Assembly (NCBI GenBank): GCA_902775135.1 | Contig: CACYKY010000019.1 | Location: 1-37,847 of the forward strand | Reading direction: 5' to 3' | Source: an uncultured Bacteroidota bacterium | Lineage (GTDB): Bacteria; Bacteroidota; Bacteroidia; Bacteroidales; P3 | DNA length: 37,847 nt | Shown here: piece by piece, positions 22,091 through 31,078 of the stretch | How positions within the stretch are numbered: position 1 is the stretch's first letter | Layout: each line of letters opens with the position of its first letter | The notes under the pieces: model-generated | The model's input: the letters and a program-made list of their open reading frames with translations, nothing else | The model's database searches: none | Told to the model about the DNA's origin: nothing | Program-made: the position numbers and the translations under genes

Positions 22091-23737
22091 ATGCGAATAC
22101 TGCTCATCACACCACCGCTCACGCAGCTGAACACCCCCTACCCCGCCACTGCCTACCTCAAAGGTCTTTTTGTTGCCCAAGGACATGATGTCCGACAGGT
22201 GGACCTTGGCATCGAAGTAGCCGACCAGGTGCTGTCGCGCGAGTTCCTTGAAAGCATAGGTCTGCATGATCAGGCACGAATGATTGAACCTGTGAAGCGA
22301 TTCCTGCGGGGGCAGGACGACACGCTAGGTCCCAGGATTGCCAACCGCAGCCTGCTGCCCGAAGGAAAACGGTTTGATCAATTGGACGGTGACCATCTGG
22401 AATGGTCGTTTGGTGTCAGCGGCACCACCGACAAAGCTCAGCATCTGGCCACACTCTTCGTCGAGGAGGTGGCAGACTACGTGCGCGAGCGTGTCGACGA
22501 GCACTTCGACCTGGTGCGCTACGCCGAATACCTCTCAAATGATGCGCCGAGTTTCGACCCATTGTACGAGGAGTTACAACGCAAGCCGTCAAGGGTGGAC
22601 ATGCTGATGCTGAAGATACTAGCCTCAGTAGTTGCCGATTTCCATCCGGAAAGAGTATGCATCACCATTCCATTCCCGGGATGTCTATACGGCGCATTGC
22701 GCTGTGGGCAGTGGCTGAAGACCCATACCGAGGCCACTGTCGAACTAGGGGGAGGGTTCCCGAATACCGAGTGGCGCCAGATGAGCGACCAGCGTCTCTT
22801 TGAATTCTGCGACGAAGTGGTCATCGACGGGCATAACGAGGCCTACAATCATTGTCCCGACTTCAGCGGGCTACCACTGGACAAATACCTATCGATGAGC
22901 GAAATGACTAACCCGATGCATCGCCTGTGGAGCCAAGGACGCTGGAACAAGATGATGATGGCACACGGTTGTTATTGGGCCAAATGCGCCTTCTGCGACA
23001 CAAGTCTCGATTACATTGGCAACTACTACGCCCCCAATGCCCCGACAGTGGTGGACCGGATGGAACGAGTGATGGAGCAAACAGGGAGGACTGGCTTTCA
23101 TTTCGTGGACGAAGCCCTGCCGCCGAAACTGTTGGGAGAAGTGGCAGAAGAGATTCTGCGACGTGGACTCACTCTGAGTTTTTGGGGGAACATACGATTT
23201 GAGAAAGCCTACACCGCAGAACTATGCGACCTATTGGCCGAGGCTGGCATGGTGGCCGTGAGTGGAGGACTGGAAGTGGCTTCGGACCGACTGCTGAATC
23301 TAATGAACAAAGGCGTTACCATAGACCAGACCATCAATGCCTGCCGTCACTTCCGCGATGCTGGCATCATGGTACACACATACCTCATGTATGGTTTTCC
23401 TACCGAGACACTGCAAGAGAGCGTAGACGCGCTGGAGACGGTACGAAGGATGTTCGACGAGGGCATCGTGCAGAGCGCCTTCTGGCACCGTTACGCTATG
23501 ACATGCCACTCGCCCAGCGGACTCAATCCCGAACGTTATGGCATCCGACGCACCACACTGGAGCCGAACACATTCTGCAACAACGAGGTGGACTGGGAGC
23601 CGGGGTTCGATTACGACATCGATGCCGTAGGCGCCGCCCTGCGGCTAGCCACATATAACTATATGAACGGACTGGGATTGGACCAGCCCGTCCGCAGTTG
23701 GTTCCCCATCAGGGTACCGAAACCTTCTGTAAAATAG
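22091..23737 (+). CDS. B12-binding-domain radical SAM protein
   Basis: A 548-residue protein. The N terminus (MRILLITPPLTQLNTPYPATAYLKG) has the form of a cobalamin-binding B12 domain, though the usual DxHxxG histidine motif is not visible. The radical SAM core begins at AHGCYWAKCAFCD, with cysteines 294, 299 and 302 (spacing CX4CX2C), and continues with FVDEALPP, VSGGLEVASDRLL and GIMVHTYLMYGFPTET. Such enzymes make 5'-deoxyadenosyl radicals; the substrate is unknown. It is similar in form to B12-type radical SAM proteins common in Bacteroidetes. It follows the secreted 394-residue protein and is convergent with mgtC, with two bases between the stops. Confidence 0.87.
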   Translation: MRILLITPPLTQLNTPYPATAYLKGLFVAQGHDVRQVDLGIEVADQVLSREFLESIGLHDQARMIEPVKRFLRGQDDTLGPRIANRSLLPEGKRFDQLDGDHLEWSFGVSGTTDKAQHLATLFVEEVADYVRERVDEHFDLVRYAEYLSNDAPSFDPLYEELQRKPSRVDMLMLKILASVVADFHPERVCITIPFPGCLYGALRCGQWLKTHTEATVELGGGFPNTEWRQMSDQRLFEFCDEVVIDGHNEAYNHCPDFSGLPLDKYLSMSEMTNPMHRLWSQGRWNKMMMAHGCYWAKCAFCDTSLDYIGNYYAPNAPTVVDRMERVMEQTGRTGFHFVDEALPPKLLGEVAEEILRRGLTLSFWGNIRFEKAYTAELCDLLAEAGMVAVSGGLEVASDRLLNLMNKGVTIDQTINACRHFRDAGIMVHTYLMYGFPTETLQESVDALETVRRMFDEGIVQSAFWHRYAMTCHSPSGLNPERYGIRRTTLEPNTFCNNEVDWEPGFDYDIDAVGAALRLATYNYMNGLGLDQPVRSWFPIRVPKPSVK

Positions 23738-23739
23738 CC

Positions 23740-24219
23740 CTATCGGGCAATATCCTCATCGTCGTTCTTGGGTTCACCGTGACGGAGGCGCTTAATATAG
23801 ATTTCTATATTCTTGAGTCCCCAATTGATAAGGATAATGACGGTGACAGCGATGATGGCTTCCGCCCACATACCATAGCCGCAGAGGCATCCCACAGCTG
23901 CGGAGCACCAGATGGTGGCGGCCGAGGAAAGGCCATGGATGGTCAAGCCATTCTTCATGATGACCCCGGCGCCGAGGAAGCCTATGCCTGTGACCACTTG
24001 CGAGAGAACACGAAGGTTGTCGTTGTTGACCGGACCGCCGGCTAGTGTGGCTCTCATGATGACGCTCTCGCTTATCAATATAAATATACACGCACCAACG
24101 GACACCAGCGAGTTGGTGGTGAGACCAGCCTGACGCTGTTTCAACTCGCGCTGCGTGCCAATAACGACACCTGCAAACAGGGCGCAAGCAAGGCGGAAGA
24201 CAAAGACCTCAATAGGCAT
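23740..24219 (-). CDS. MgtC/SapB family membrane protein
   Basis: A 159-residue inner-membrane protein with four or five hydrophobic helices. The family signature is GTQRELKQRQAGLTTNSLVS near the N terminus and GIGFLGAGVIMKNG in the middle. MgtC proteins are linked to survival in low magnesium and to control of the F-type ATPase in other bacteria; here no magnesium transporter is nearby. It lacks the soluble C-terminal domain of the longer MgtC and is the last gene of a seven-gene minus-strand operon, 20 bases after rsmI. Confidence 0.9.
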   Translation of the reverse strand: MPIEVFVFRLACALFAGVVIGTQRELKQRQAGLTTNSLVSVGACIFILISESVIMRATLAGGPVNNDNLRVLSQVVTGIGFLGAGVIMKNGLTIHGLSSAATIWCSAAVGCLCGYGMWAEAIIAVTVIILINWGLKNIEIYIKRLRHGEPKNDDEDIAR

Positions 24220-24239
24220 AATGAATCAAGTGTTATGAT

Positions 24240-24911
24240 TTAAGATTTTCCCGCAAGGATGACGACAATCTCGCCCTTGACCTCCTTCTGTTGGAAATGG
24301 GCGAGGACGTCGGCGAGTGTGCCACGGACAGTCTCAGCATGAAGTTTGCTGATTTCGCGGCTTACCGACACTTGGCGTTCGTCGCCGAGCACAGCAACGA
24401 GTTCTTCCAACAGCTTAACCAAACGGTAGGGACTCTCGTAGATAATCAAGGTGCGCGTCTCGTCGGCGAGGGCGTTGATGGCCGTTTGGCGTCCTTTCTT
24501 GTGAGGTAGGAAACCAAGGAATGTGAAACGGTCGCAGGGCAGGCCGCTGTCAATGAGCGCCGGCACAAAAGCTGTGGCACCGGGGAGGCACTCCACATCG
24601 ATGCCTTCTTTGACAGCTTCGCGTACAAGAAGGAATCCAGGGTCACTTATGCCGGGGGTTCCAGCGTCAGTTACAACGGCGATAGTAGTACCACCCTTCA
24701 GACGTTCAACGAGTCCGGCAACAGTTTGGTGCTCGTTAAAAATGTGGTAACTTTGCAATGGAGTGTCGATACCATAATGCTGCAGGAGCACACGGCTGGT
24801 GCGGGTGTCCTCGGCAAGGACGAGGTCGACCGAACGGAGAACCTCGACGCCACGAAAGGTCATGTCGCCGAGGTTTCCTACTGGAGTCGGTACTAAAAAC
24901 AATTTCGACAT
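24240..24911 (-). CDS. rsmI: 16S rRNA (cytidine(1402)-2'-O)-methyltransferase
   Basis: A 223-residue SAM-dependent tetrapyrrole-methylase-fold enzyme that 2'-O-methylates C1402 of 16S rRNA. Motifs are PTPVGNLGDMTFRG, LAEDTRTS, DAGTPGISDPG and SREISKLHAET. The length is slightly shorter than E. coli RsmI (286) because the C-terminal extension is absent, as in other Bacteroidetes. The frame is open upstream into yebC, but the ATG at 24911 starts the family N terminus and overlaps the yebC stop (TAATG), pointing to coupled translation. Confidence 0.94.
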   Translation of the reverse strand: MSKLFLVPTPVGNLGDMTFRGVEVLRSVDLVLAEDTRTSRVLLQHYGIDTPLQSYHIFNEHQTVAGLVERLKGGTTIAVVTDAGTPGISDPGFLLVREAVKEGIDVECLPGATAFVPALIDSGLPCDRFTFLGFLPHKKGRQTAINALADETRTLIIYESPYRLVKLLEELVAVLGDERQVSVSREISKLHAETVRGTLADVLAHFQQKEVKGEIVVILAGKS

Positions 24912-25651
24912 TACTCTTCCTCGAAGTCGTCGGGGATTTCCATGTCGTGGTAAACGTTGGTCACGTCGTCGTCCTCTTCGAGGATGCCGATGACCTTCAT
25001 CACCTTGCGGATGGTCTCGGTGTCGACCTGACGGAGCGTGTTGGGGATGCGCTGAAGTTCGGCGCTCTCGCACTCGATGCCTTTCTGCTCAAGCATCTTC
25101 ACCATGTTGCCGAAGTCCTCGTAAGCGGTGTAGAGGGTCAGATACTCGTCGTCGACCTCCATCTCTTCCAGTCCGCCGTCGATAAGTTCCATCTCGAGTT
25201 CCTCAACGTCCATCTCGGGCTTGCGGGGTACTACGAAGACACCTTTGCGGGTGAAGAGGAATGCAAGACTGCCGTTGGTTTCGAGAGTGCCACCATTCTT
25301 GTTCATGATGGCTTTGACATTGGCAACGGTACGATTGTTGTTGTCGGAAAGGGCCTCGATGAAGAGAGCGATACCGTGGCTGACGTGGCACTCGAAGGTA
25401 AGCTCCTGCATCTGGGCGGCATCCTTGTCGTTGGCCTTGTTGATAGAACGCTGGAGAGTGTCCTTAGGCATGTTGCAGCCACGGGCGTTCTGGATAAGCA
25501 GACGAAGACGGGGGTTGCTGTCGGGGTCGGCACCACCTTCGCGCACGGCAATGGTGACCTGTTTCAGAATGTTACTCCACTGTTTCGAGCGCTTGGCATC
25601 AGCTGCGCCTTTGGCTCTCTTGATCTTTGACCATTTGTTGTGTCCTGACAT
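24911..25651 (-). CDS. yebC: YebC/PmpR family protein
   Basis: A 246-residue cytoplasmic protein of the YebC/PmpR family. The N terminus MSGHNKWSKIKRAKGAADAK is diagnostic; the middle carries NMPKDTLQRSINKAND and the C terminus is acidic (DDDVTNVYHDMEIPDDFEEE). Family members have been described as transcriptional regulators and, more recently, as factors that help ribosomes through proline stretches. It lies between trmB and rsmI and overlaps rsmI by one base. Confidence 0.95.
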   Translation of the reverse strand: MSGHNKWSKIKRAKGAADAKRSKQWSNILKQVTIAVREGGADPDSNPRLRLLIQNARGCNMPKDTLQRSINKANDKDAAQMQELTFECHVSHGIALFIEALSDNNNRTVANVKAIMNKNGGTLETNGSLAFLFTRKGVFVVPRKPEMDVEELEMELIDGGLEEMEVDDEYLTLYTAYEDFGNMVKMLEQKGIECESAELQRIPNTLRQVDTETIRKVMKVIGILEEDDDVTNVYHDMEIPDDFEEE

Positions 25652-25681
25652 AATTAAAATAGTATTAAATTTATATATATA

Positions 25682-26344
25682 TTACTTGTTTTGCCATTGG
25701 ATATATGTTATCGGCATTCCTTGTTCGAGAAACATCTTCTCGTAGAAGGTCTGCGTCAGTTTGGCCTCGCCATCGTAATCGGTATGATATAAATCATTCG
25801 TACTGAACACCACCTGACAGTTGCGCATAGGCAGTACCTCGTTGAGGGTGTAGTCGTAGAGCTCCTGACTGTCGGTCTTGAGGTGTATCACACTATCAGA
25901 GGCCAAGAAATGATTGTAGGTGTCGAGAAAGCGTGGTGCAGTGAGTCGTTTGTTGGGTTTCTTCAACTGTGGGTCACAGAAAGTTATCCATATTTCGCTC
26001 ACCTCGCCTTGTGCAAAGAAGTGGTCGATGAGTTCAATCCGAGTACGGATGAACGCCACGTTATTCATTTGCTCCTCATTACTGGTCTTGGCGCCACGCC
26101 ACAAGCGGGCACCTTTGATGTCGACACCAATGTAGTTGCGGTCGGGATGGATTCGTGCCAAAGCGATGGTGTAGTCACCTTTGCCGCAACCTAATTCAAG
26201 GGTAATCGGGTTGTCGTTTCCGAACTGCTCACGCCACTTCCCCTTCAAGGCGAACCCTTCCCTCTCAAGTTGTTCGAAACCCACCTGAAAGAGATTGGGG
26301 AACGTCAGGTTCTCGGCGAAACGTTGCAGTTTGTGATGGCCCAT
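25682..26344 (-). CDS. trmB: tRNA (guanine(46)-N7)-methyltransferase
   Basis: A 220-residue SAM-dependent methyltransferase that forms m7G46 in the tRNA variable loop. Motif I is LELGCGKGDY and the family signature FCDPQLKKPNKRL follows at about residue 122 (DPxxKxxHxKRR in relatives, here with asparagine in place of histidine). The start at 26344 (MGHHKLQRFAENLTFPNLFQ) matches Bacteroidetes homologues. It is in the operon between the HU-SPOR protein and yebC. Confidence 0.93.
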   Translation of the reverse strand: MGHHKLQRFAENLTFPNLFQVGFEQLEREGFALKGKWREQFGNDNPITLELGCGKGDYTIALARIHPDRNYIGVDIKGARLWRGAKTSNEEQMNNVAFIRTRIELIDHFFAQGEVSEIWITFCDPQLKKPNKRLTAPRFLDTYNHFLASDSVIHLKTDSQELYDYTLNEVLPMRNCQVVFSTNDLYHTDYDGEAKLTQTFYEKMFLEQGMPITYIQWQNK

Positions 26345-26359
26345 ACCTAGCGATAGTTG

Positions 26360-28471
26360 TTAGAGTTCTTTGATGACAATGTCGCCATCGTACCAGCTCT
26401 TGATGTGGTTGTAGAGTGCCTCGGCCTTGGTACGCGTGGGGGCACTGCCCATACTGACGTAGAACATATCATTCTTCTCGATGATATAGGCATCGCATCC
26501 CAGCTCGTGTAGGCGGGCGGTCATTTTGGCAGCAGTGTTCTTATTGAGATAGAAACCGGCGATGATGTCGAAGCCCTGCTTGCTATTCTTCTCCACATAG
26601 ACATAGACAGGTGCATCTTTGTCGGGAAGGGCCTTGGTCTTGCGGGCCACAGTGGCCTGTTCGGAAGCTTTCACCTGCTGAACCTCGGCAGCAGTGCGTT
26701 GCTGCTCACCGGGTTGGATTCCCAGCTCTTCAACAATACCATTCAGGATGTCGTCGAGAGCCTGACGGTTCATCAACTCTCCCTGTACCATGTGGCGGGC
26801 CACGTCAGCATAGGTCTGCTTCAACCACGGCTCGGCTTTCTCATACACATAGTCATCATAGGGGATAAAACGTTGGACGGCAAAGCGATCGCCGAGCAGC
26901 TGCTGCATGCGCTCATCGGCGTATTGGCGCACGCGGTCGAACATGGGCACACGGGCACTGCGGAAGTCACGCTCTGCAAGGTAGTTATTGATATACTCAG
27001 CCATATTGCTGCAGACAAGGTCCCGATTGCGGCCTATCTCGCGGTCAGTATAGGGAATCATGTCGGGATTAAAAGTCAGGGCATTTACCACTGGCACATT
27101 GAGGTGCTTACTGCCTACGGTGGTGGCCACATCCTCGGCGGGGGCACTCTTGTGCTGACCGCGGAAGAAGAGTACATACACGATGGCGGCAAAGGCAAGC
27201 AGTACCAGCAGAATCACCAACCACAGCACCCACTTCGATCCACCTTTCCTATGTTCAGACTTCCGTTCCTCTTTGGCCAGACGGGCAGCAGCCTTCTCCA
27301 GTTCTTTCTCTTCTTTGCGTTTGCGGGCGGCTTCTTTGGCGGCAAGCTTGTCGGCCTCACGCAACTGTTTCTCGTTTTCTTTCTGGATGGCACGGGATTC
27401 TTTCTCAGCTTTGACGACTTCCGTTGCTGACGTAGCGACACTTTCGGCGGCCACCGTACTGCCGGAACCTGCCTGTGAGGCTGCCACAGCAGCCAACACG
27501 GCGGCTTTCTTGGCAGCCTTGCGGCTCTCCTCATCGGCCATCTCTTGGGCACGTTTCATGCTCGCCTGGGCTTCTTTCTCTGCCTTACGACGACTCTGCT
27601 CAGCGCGTTCCTCGGCTTTTCGCATCTCTTCCTCGGCGCGGCGGCGCTCCTCGGCATCCTTACGTTCTTGAATTTCACGCTGGTGGGCCGCCACACGCTC
27701 CTGCACTTCAGCATCCTTCTCGGCACGCTTGCGCAGACGCTCACGCTCTTTCTCGGCCTTGGCCTCTGCCTTCTGGCGTTCTTTTTCCTCTTTTGCCTCG
27801 GCTTTCAGTTGTGCTTTCGATTTGGGCAGTTCCTCTAGTTTCTTGAGACTTTCCTTCCATTCTTCGCCGACAGTCATAGCCTCTCCTGCATCGCCAGTCG
27901 ATTCAGTTAATTGATTAGGGGCAGAGGCGGGCTCGATCTGTGCCTCGGGTACGGGTGTAGGTTCTGGGACAGACTTGGGGGCGGGCTCGGGACGGGTTAC
28001 TTCTGTCACTTCGGGCTCAGCCTCGAACTGGGCAAAAGGATCCTCGCTGTCGCTATGGTCGTAGGTGCGAACCTCTTCCAGCGGGGTCTCATTACTGTTA
28101 CCCGCCTCGATGACAATGCCTTCGGCCATGTCGAAGCCGTATTTGTCTCCAACCTTTGTAAGAGTTCCCAACTCGCCCAGACGGTGTTCTCCAGTGCGTT
28201 TGATTTTGTCCGTAAGAGCATCGATATAGTTGCGCCACATCTGCTGAGCGACATCTTCGCTGACGCAGTCGCGACGTGCAATCTCCTTAACGATAGCGTT
28301 GTCACCGGTGGTACCCTCGCTGAACACTATGCTGCGGGTGGAAGGATAGTAGATGCGAGTGACAGGATCGTGGTGCGGACTCTGCACTACGCTGTCGAAG
28401 GTTCCTATTTCGGGCAGTTCCACTTTCTGCCCCTGTTGCAACAACTCAACAATTAATTCGGTTATATTCAT
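26360..28471 (-). CDS. HU/CCDC81-like and SPOR domain membrane protein
   Basis: A 703-residue protein in four parts. Residues 1-125 form a pair of HU-like domains (ITELIVELLQQGQKVELPEIGTF, then VAQQMWRNYIDALTDKI and GELGTLTKVG) of the Bacteroidetes CCDC81-type group. Residues 140-200 are Pro/Glu-rich. Residues about 205-410 are a long, highly charged coiled coil. A single membrane helix follows at about 414-436, and the C terminus (620-703) is a SPOR domain (GFDIIAGFYLNKNTAAKM to KSWYDGDIVIKEL), which binds denuded peptidoglycan at division sites. This predicts an inner-membrane protein linking a cytoplasmic partner to the septal wall. The start at 28471 is chosen over a longer frame that overlaps kdsB. 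Confidence 0.85.
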   Translation of the reverse strand: MNITELIVELLQQGQKVELPEIGTFDSVVQSPHHDPVTRIYYPSTRSIVFSEGTTGDNAIVKEIARRDCVSEDVAQQMWRNYIDALTDKIKRTGEHRLGELGTLTKVGDKYGFDMAEGIVIEAGNSNETPLEEVRTYDHSDSEDPFAQFEAEPEVTEVTRPEPAPKSVPEPTPVPEAQIEPASAPNQLTESTGDAGEAMTVGEEWKESLKKLEELPKSKAQLKAEAKEEKERQKAEAKAEKERERLRKRAEKDAEVQERVAAHQREIQERKDAEERRRAEEEMRKAEERAEQSRRKAEKEAQASMKRAQEMADEESRKAAKKAAVLAAVAASQAGSGSTVAAESVATSATEVVKAEKESRAIQKENEKQLREADKLAAKEAARKRKEEKELEKAAARLAKEERKSEHRKGGSKWVLWLVILLVLLAFAAIVYVLFFRGQHKSAPAEDVATTVGSKHLNVPVVNALTFNPDMIPYTDREIGRNRDLVCSNMAEYINNYLAERDFRSARVPMFDRVRQYADERMQQLLGDRFAVQRFIPYDDYVYEKAEPWLKQTYADVARHMVQGELMNRQALDDILNGIVEELGIQPGEQQRTAAEVQQVKASEQATVARKTKALPDKDAPVYVYVEKNSKQGFDIIAGFYLNKNTAAKMTARLHELGCDAYIIEKNDMFYVSMGSAPTRTKAEALYNHIKSWYDGDIVIKEL

Positions 28472-28473
28472 AA

Positions 28474-29253
28474 TTATTTCTGTGTTATTCGTTCTTTGTA
28501 TCTCAACACACGCTCGGCGGCCTCGAGGTCGGCGGGTGTGTCGATGCCGATATTGGCCGTGGGAGTTTCGCAGACGGCAATGCTGTAGCCCGCTTCCAAC
28601 CAGCGCAACTGTTCCAGTTTCTCGCTGGTTTCCAACTGGCTCTGCTTCTTGGCACATACCTCAGCCAACACTTTCGGACGGAAGGCATAGATACCTACAT
28701 GCTTGTAATATTCACCCTCCGAAAGCCATTGTGGCGGGTCCACATCTCGACGGTATGGAATGGCTTGACGACTGAAATAGAGTGCCTTGCCATTCGTAGT
28801 GCACACCACCTTGACATTGTTGGGCGAGAAAAGCTCGTCAGTAGAGGCTATACGCGTCTTCAACGTGGCAATAGCAATAGACTCATCGGCGAAGCACCCA
28901 ATGAGGAGTTGCAGTTGCGAGGACTCAACGAAGGGTTCGTCTCCCTGCAGATTGACAACCACGTCGTAGTTCTCCCCTTTTTCCGCCAGCCTTCCCACCA
29001 CTTCGCCGCAACGGTCGGTGCCACTATGGTGCTCCGTAGAGGTCATCATAACACTGCCCCTGCCAAACGCCTGCTCCACATGGGCGAAGATGCGTTCGTC
29101 ATCCGTAGCCACCACAGTACGCTCGATGCCTTCGGTGAAACGGGCCGCAGCATAGGCATAGTCGATGATAGGTCTTCCTCCAAGCAAAGCCAGAGGCTTG
29201 CCGGGGAAACGCGTCGAGGCGTAGCGTGCAGGTATAACGGCCAGTGCTTTCAT
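28474..29253 (-). CDS. kdsB: 3-deoxy-manno-octulosonate cytidylyltransferase (CMP-KDO synthetase)
   Basis: A 259-residue cytoplasmic enzyme that activates KDO with CTP for LPS core synthesis. The N terminus MKALAVIPARYASTRFPGKP is diagnostic, followed by VATDDERI, GTDRCGEV and NLQGDEPF; GIDTPADLEAAE is at the C terminus. Length matches the family. The ATG overlaps the TGA of the deoxynucleoside kinase gene (ATGA) and the stop is two bases before the HU-SPOR gene start. Confidence 0.97.
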   Translation of the reverse strand: MKALAVIPARYASTRFPGKPLALLGGRPIIDYAYAAARFTEGIERTVVATDDERIFAHVEQAFGRGSVMMTSTEHHSGTDRCGEVVGRLAEKGENYDVVVNLQGDEPFVESSQLQLLIGCFADESIAIATLKTRIASTDELFSPNNVKVVCTTNGKALYFSRQAIPYRRDVDPPQWLSEGEYYKHVGIYAFRPKVLAEVCAKKQSQLETSEKLEQLRWLEAGYSIAVCETPTANIGIDTPADLEAAERVLRYKERITQK

Positions 29254-29891
29254 TGTACTTTTATTTCGGTGCTGCCGAAAAGACTGTTGAATTCGGCGTC
29301 GATATTATTGATAATCAATCCCAGGTCAGACCTGTTTTCCACGAAATCATGCTCGTCTGTATCCACCACAAGCATCTTGCCTTCGTATCCAGCAGCCCAT
29401 TTCTCATAACGGTTGTTAAGATTGGTCAGATAGTCCAGTCGAATACTACTCTCATATTGGCGACCACGTTTCTGAATATGGCGGATGAGCGTAGGCACAT
29501 CAGCGCGCACATAGATGAGCAGGTCGGGTTTGGGTAGCAGAGAATAGGTCATCTCGAAAAGTTTGGTGTAGGTGGTCAGATCACGGGTGGTCAGCAGGCC
29601 CATGTCGTGCAGGTTGGGGGCAAAGATGGCGGCGTCGTCGTAGAGTGAGCGGTCGCGTATGAAACTCACGCCCGTAGCTTTGAGCTCGGTGAGCTGCATG
29701 ATGTTGGCATAGAGCGAATGGACCATCATGTTGAACGACCAGCGGCGCATGTCCTCATAGAAACTATTGAGGTAGGGGTTCTCCTCCGAAGGACCGTACA
29801 CGGCGCGATAGCCATAGTGTTTCGACAGCAGCTTAGTCAGCTCCGTCTTTCCCGCTCCTATATTTCCCGAGATTGCTATCTGCATATTCAT
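29250..29891 (-). CDS. Deoxynucleoside kinase family protein
   Basis: A 213-residue P-loop kinase of the deoxyadenosine/deoxyguanosine kinase type. Walker A is GNIGAGKTE, then ENPYL and FYEDMRRWSFNMM, the DRS motif RDRSLYDDAAIFA and the lid region IQKRGRQYESSIR. It phosphorylates deoxynucleosides in the salvage pathway; the exact base preference cannot be read. Two starts are possible: 29891 (MNMQIAIS) and 29885 (MQIAIS); homologues usually begin M-x-I-A-I, which favours 29885, while the A-run just before 29891 favours the longer form. It is the first gene of the operon. Confidence 0.9.
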   Translation of the reverse strand: MNMQIAISGNIGAGKTELTKLLSKHYGYRAVYGPSEENPYLNSFYEDMRRWSFNMMVHSLYANIMQLTELKATGVSFIRDRSLYDDAAIFAPNLHDMGLLTTRDLTTYTKLFEMTYSLLPKPDLLIYVRADVPTLIRHIQKRGRQYESSIRLDYLTNLNNRYEKWAAGYEGKMLVVDTDEHDFVENRSDLGLIINNIDAEFNSLFGSTEIKVQ

Positions 29892-29966
29892 TTTTTCAAG
29901 CCAAAAATTCCGCTTTTTAATTGAAACAGAATTATATGGCAATATTATATCATTACCTTTAAGAAT

Positions 29967-29975
29967 GCAAATATA
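29967..29975 (-). promoter_or_regulatory. -7 box of the dNK-kdsB-mgtC operon
   Basis: TATATTTGC on the minus strand, about 75-80 bases before the kinase start. It is the only box seen for the seven-gene operon. Confidence 0.75.
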
Positions 29976-30136
29976 CGCTTTTTTTTTAATATATATGAAA
30001 AAAAGTCGCGAAACCACCACATTTCCGGTCATTCCATTTGCAGTAGAGACGATATGACCCACCTAACACTACCATACATACCATTCTTTGGAGAAATACA
30101 AAAGTAGCTTGGAATCTTGGCTGAGTGAGAAAAAGA

Positions 30137-30169
30137 TTTGTGCAAGTCGAGAAAAAAGTTTATCTTTGC
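30137..30169 (+). promoter_or_regulatory. Consensus promoter of the nadC operon
   Basis: TTTG at 30137-30140 and TATCTTTGC at 30161-30169 with a 20-base spacer. The predicted leader before nadC is about 60 bases. Confidence 0.8.
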
Positions 30170-30232
30170 AAGTGGAAAAGTGAAGATTTCTCCCCACGTG
30201 AAATCATATTAATATCATAGAATCAGAATATT

Positions 30233-31078
30233 ATGGCGAACATTGACAATCTGGACACACTCATCAAAATGGCTTTGGCCGAAGATATCGGCGACGGCGA
30301 CCACTCCACGCTGGCTTGCATCCCCCCTTCGGCAACAGCATCGGCCAAAATGGTGGCCAAACAGGATGGTATCCTATGCGGAGCCAAAGTGGGTGAGAGG
30401 GTGTTTATGCTCGTCGACAATACCCTGAAAGTCAACCTTCTTAAGCATGATGGAGACATCCTGGCAAAGGGAGATATTCTTATGACCATCGAAGGTCATT
30501 CGGGATCCATCCTCACCGCCGAGCGCACAGCCCTCAACTTCATGCAAAGACTTTCTGGGATCGCCACAGAGACCCACCGCATGGTACAGATGCTCAGCGG
30601 ACTGAACACCAAACTATTGGATACCCGTAAGACCACCCCCAACATGCGTCTACTGGAGAAGTACGCCGTCCATTGTGGCGGCGGCACCAATCATCGTATC
30701 GGACTCTATGACATGATCATGCTCAAGGACAACCACATCGACTTCGCAGGTGGTATCGAGGCGGCCATCGACCGCACACGCGACTACCTCAAAGCCAAGG
30801 GCAAAGACCTCCGCATCGAAATCGAGGTGCGCAACCTCGAAGAGTTGCAGCGCGTACTCGACCACGGCGGAGTAGACCGCATCATGCTCGACAACTTCGA
30901 CACTGACACCCTCCGCGAGGCAGTACGCCGCATAGCAGGTAGATACGAGACTGAGGCCTCTGGCGGAATCACCGAGGCCACTCTCCGCCAATATGCCGAG
31001 ACGGGCGTCGACTTCATCTCCGTCGGTGCGCTGACGCACCACATCAAAAGCCTTGACATATCGCTCGTGAAGAAATGA
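30233..31078 (+). CDS. nadC: Quinolinate phosphoribosyltransferase (decarboxylating)
   Basis: A 281-residue enzyme that converts quinolinate and PRPP to nicotinate mononucleotide in NAD synthesis. Motifs are LAEDIGDGDHS near the N terminus, ERTALNFMQRLSGIAT, LDTRKTTPNMR, HCGGGTNHRIGL and LKDNHI, with the C-terminal EASGGITEATLRQYAETGVD. All expected active-site residues (Arg, Lys and His of these motifs) are present. It is the first gene of a four-gene operon; its TGA overlaps the next ATG. nadA and nadB are not in the window. Confidence 0.97.
   Translation: MANIDNLDTLIKMALAEDIGDGDHSTLACIPPSATASAKMVAKQDGILCGAKVGERVFMLVDNTLKVNLLKHDGDILAKGDILMTIEGHSGSILTAERTALNFMQRLSGIATETHRMVQMLSGLNTKLLDTRKTTPNMRLLEKYAVHCGGGTNHRIGLYDMIMLKDNHIDFAGGIEAAIDRTRDYLKAKGKDLRIEIEVRNLEELQRVLDHGGVDRIMLDNFDTDTLREAVRRIAGRYETEASGGITEATLRQYAETGVDFISVGALTHHIKSLDISLVKK

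Larger units (their letters stand above)
29892..30232. other. Divergent intergenic region between the dNK operon and nadC
   Basis: Contains the minus-strand promoter (29967-29975), AT-rich sequence with A- and T-runs, and the plus-strand promoter of nadC (30137-30169). No repeat array or coding frame was found. Confidence 0.7.

Noticed and set aside
26360..28471. TolA-like protein suggested by the long Lys/Glu/Ala coiled coil
   Set aside because: The N terminus is an HU-type pair, the membrane helix comes after the coiled coil and the C terminus is a SPOR domain, which is the opposite layout to TolA.
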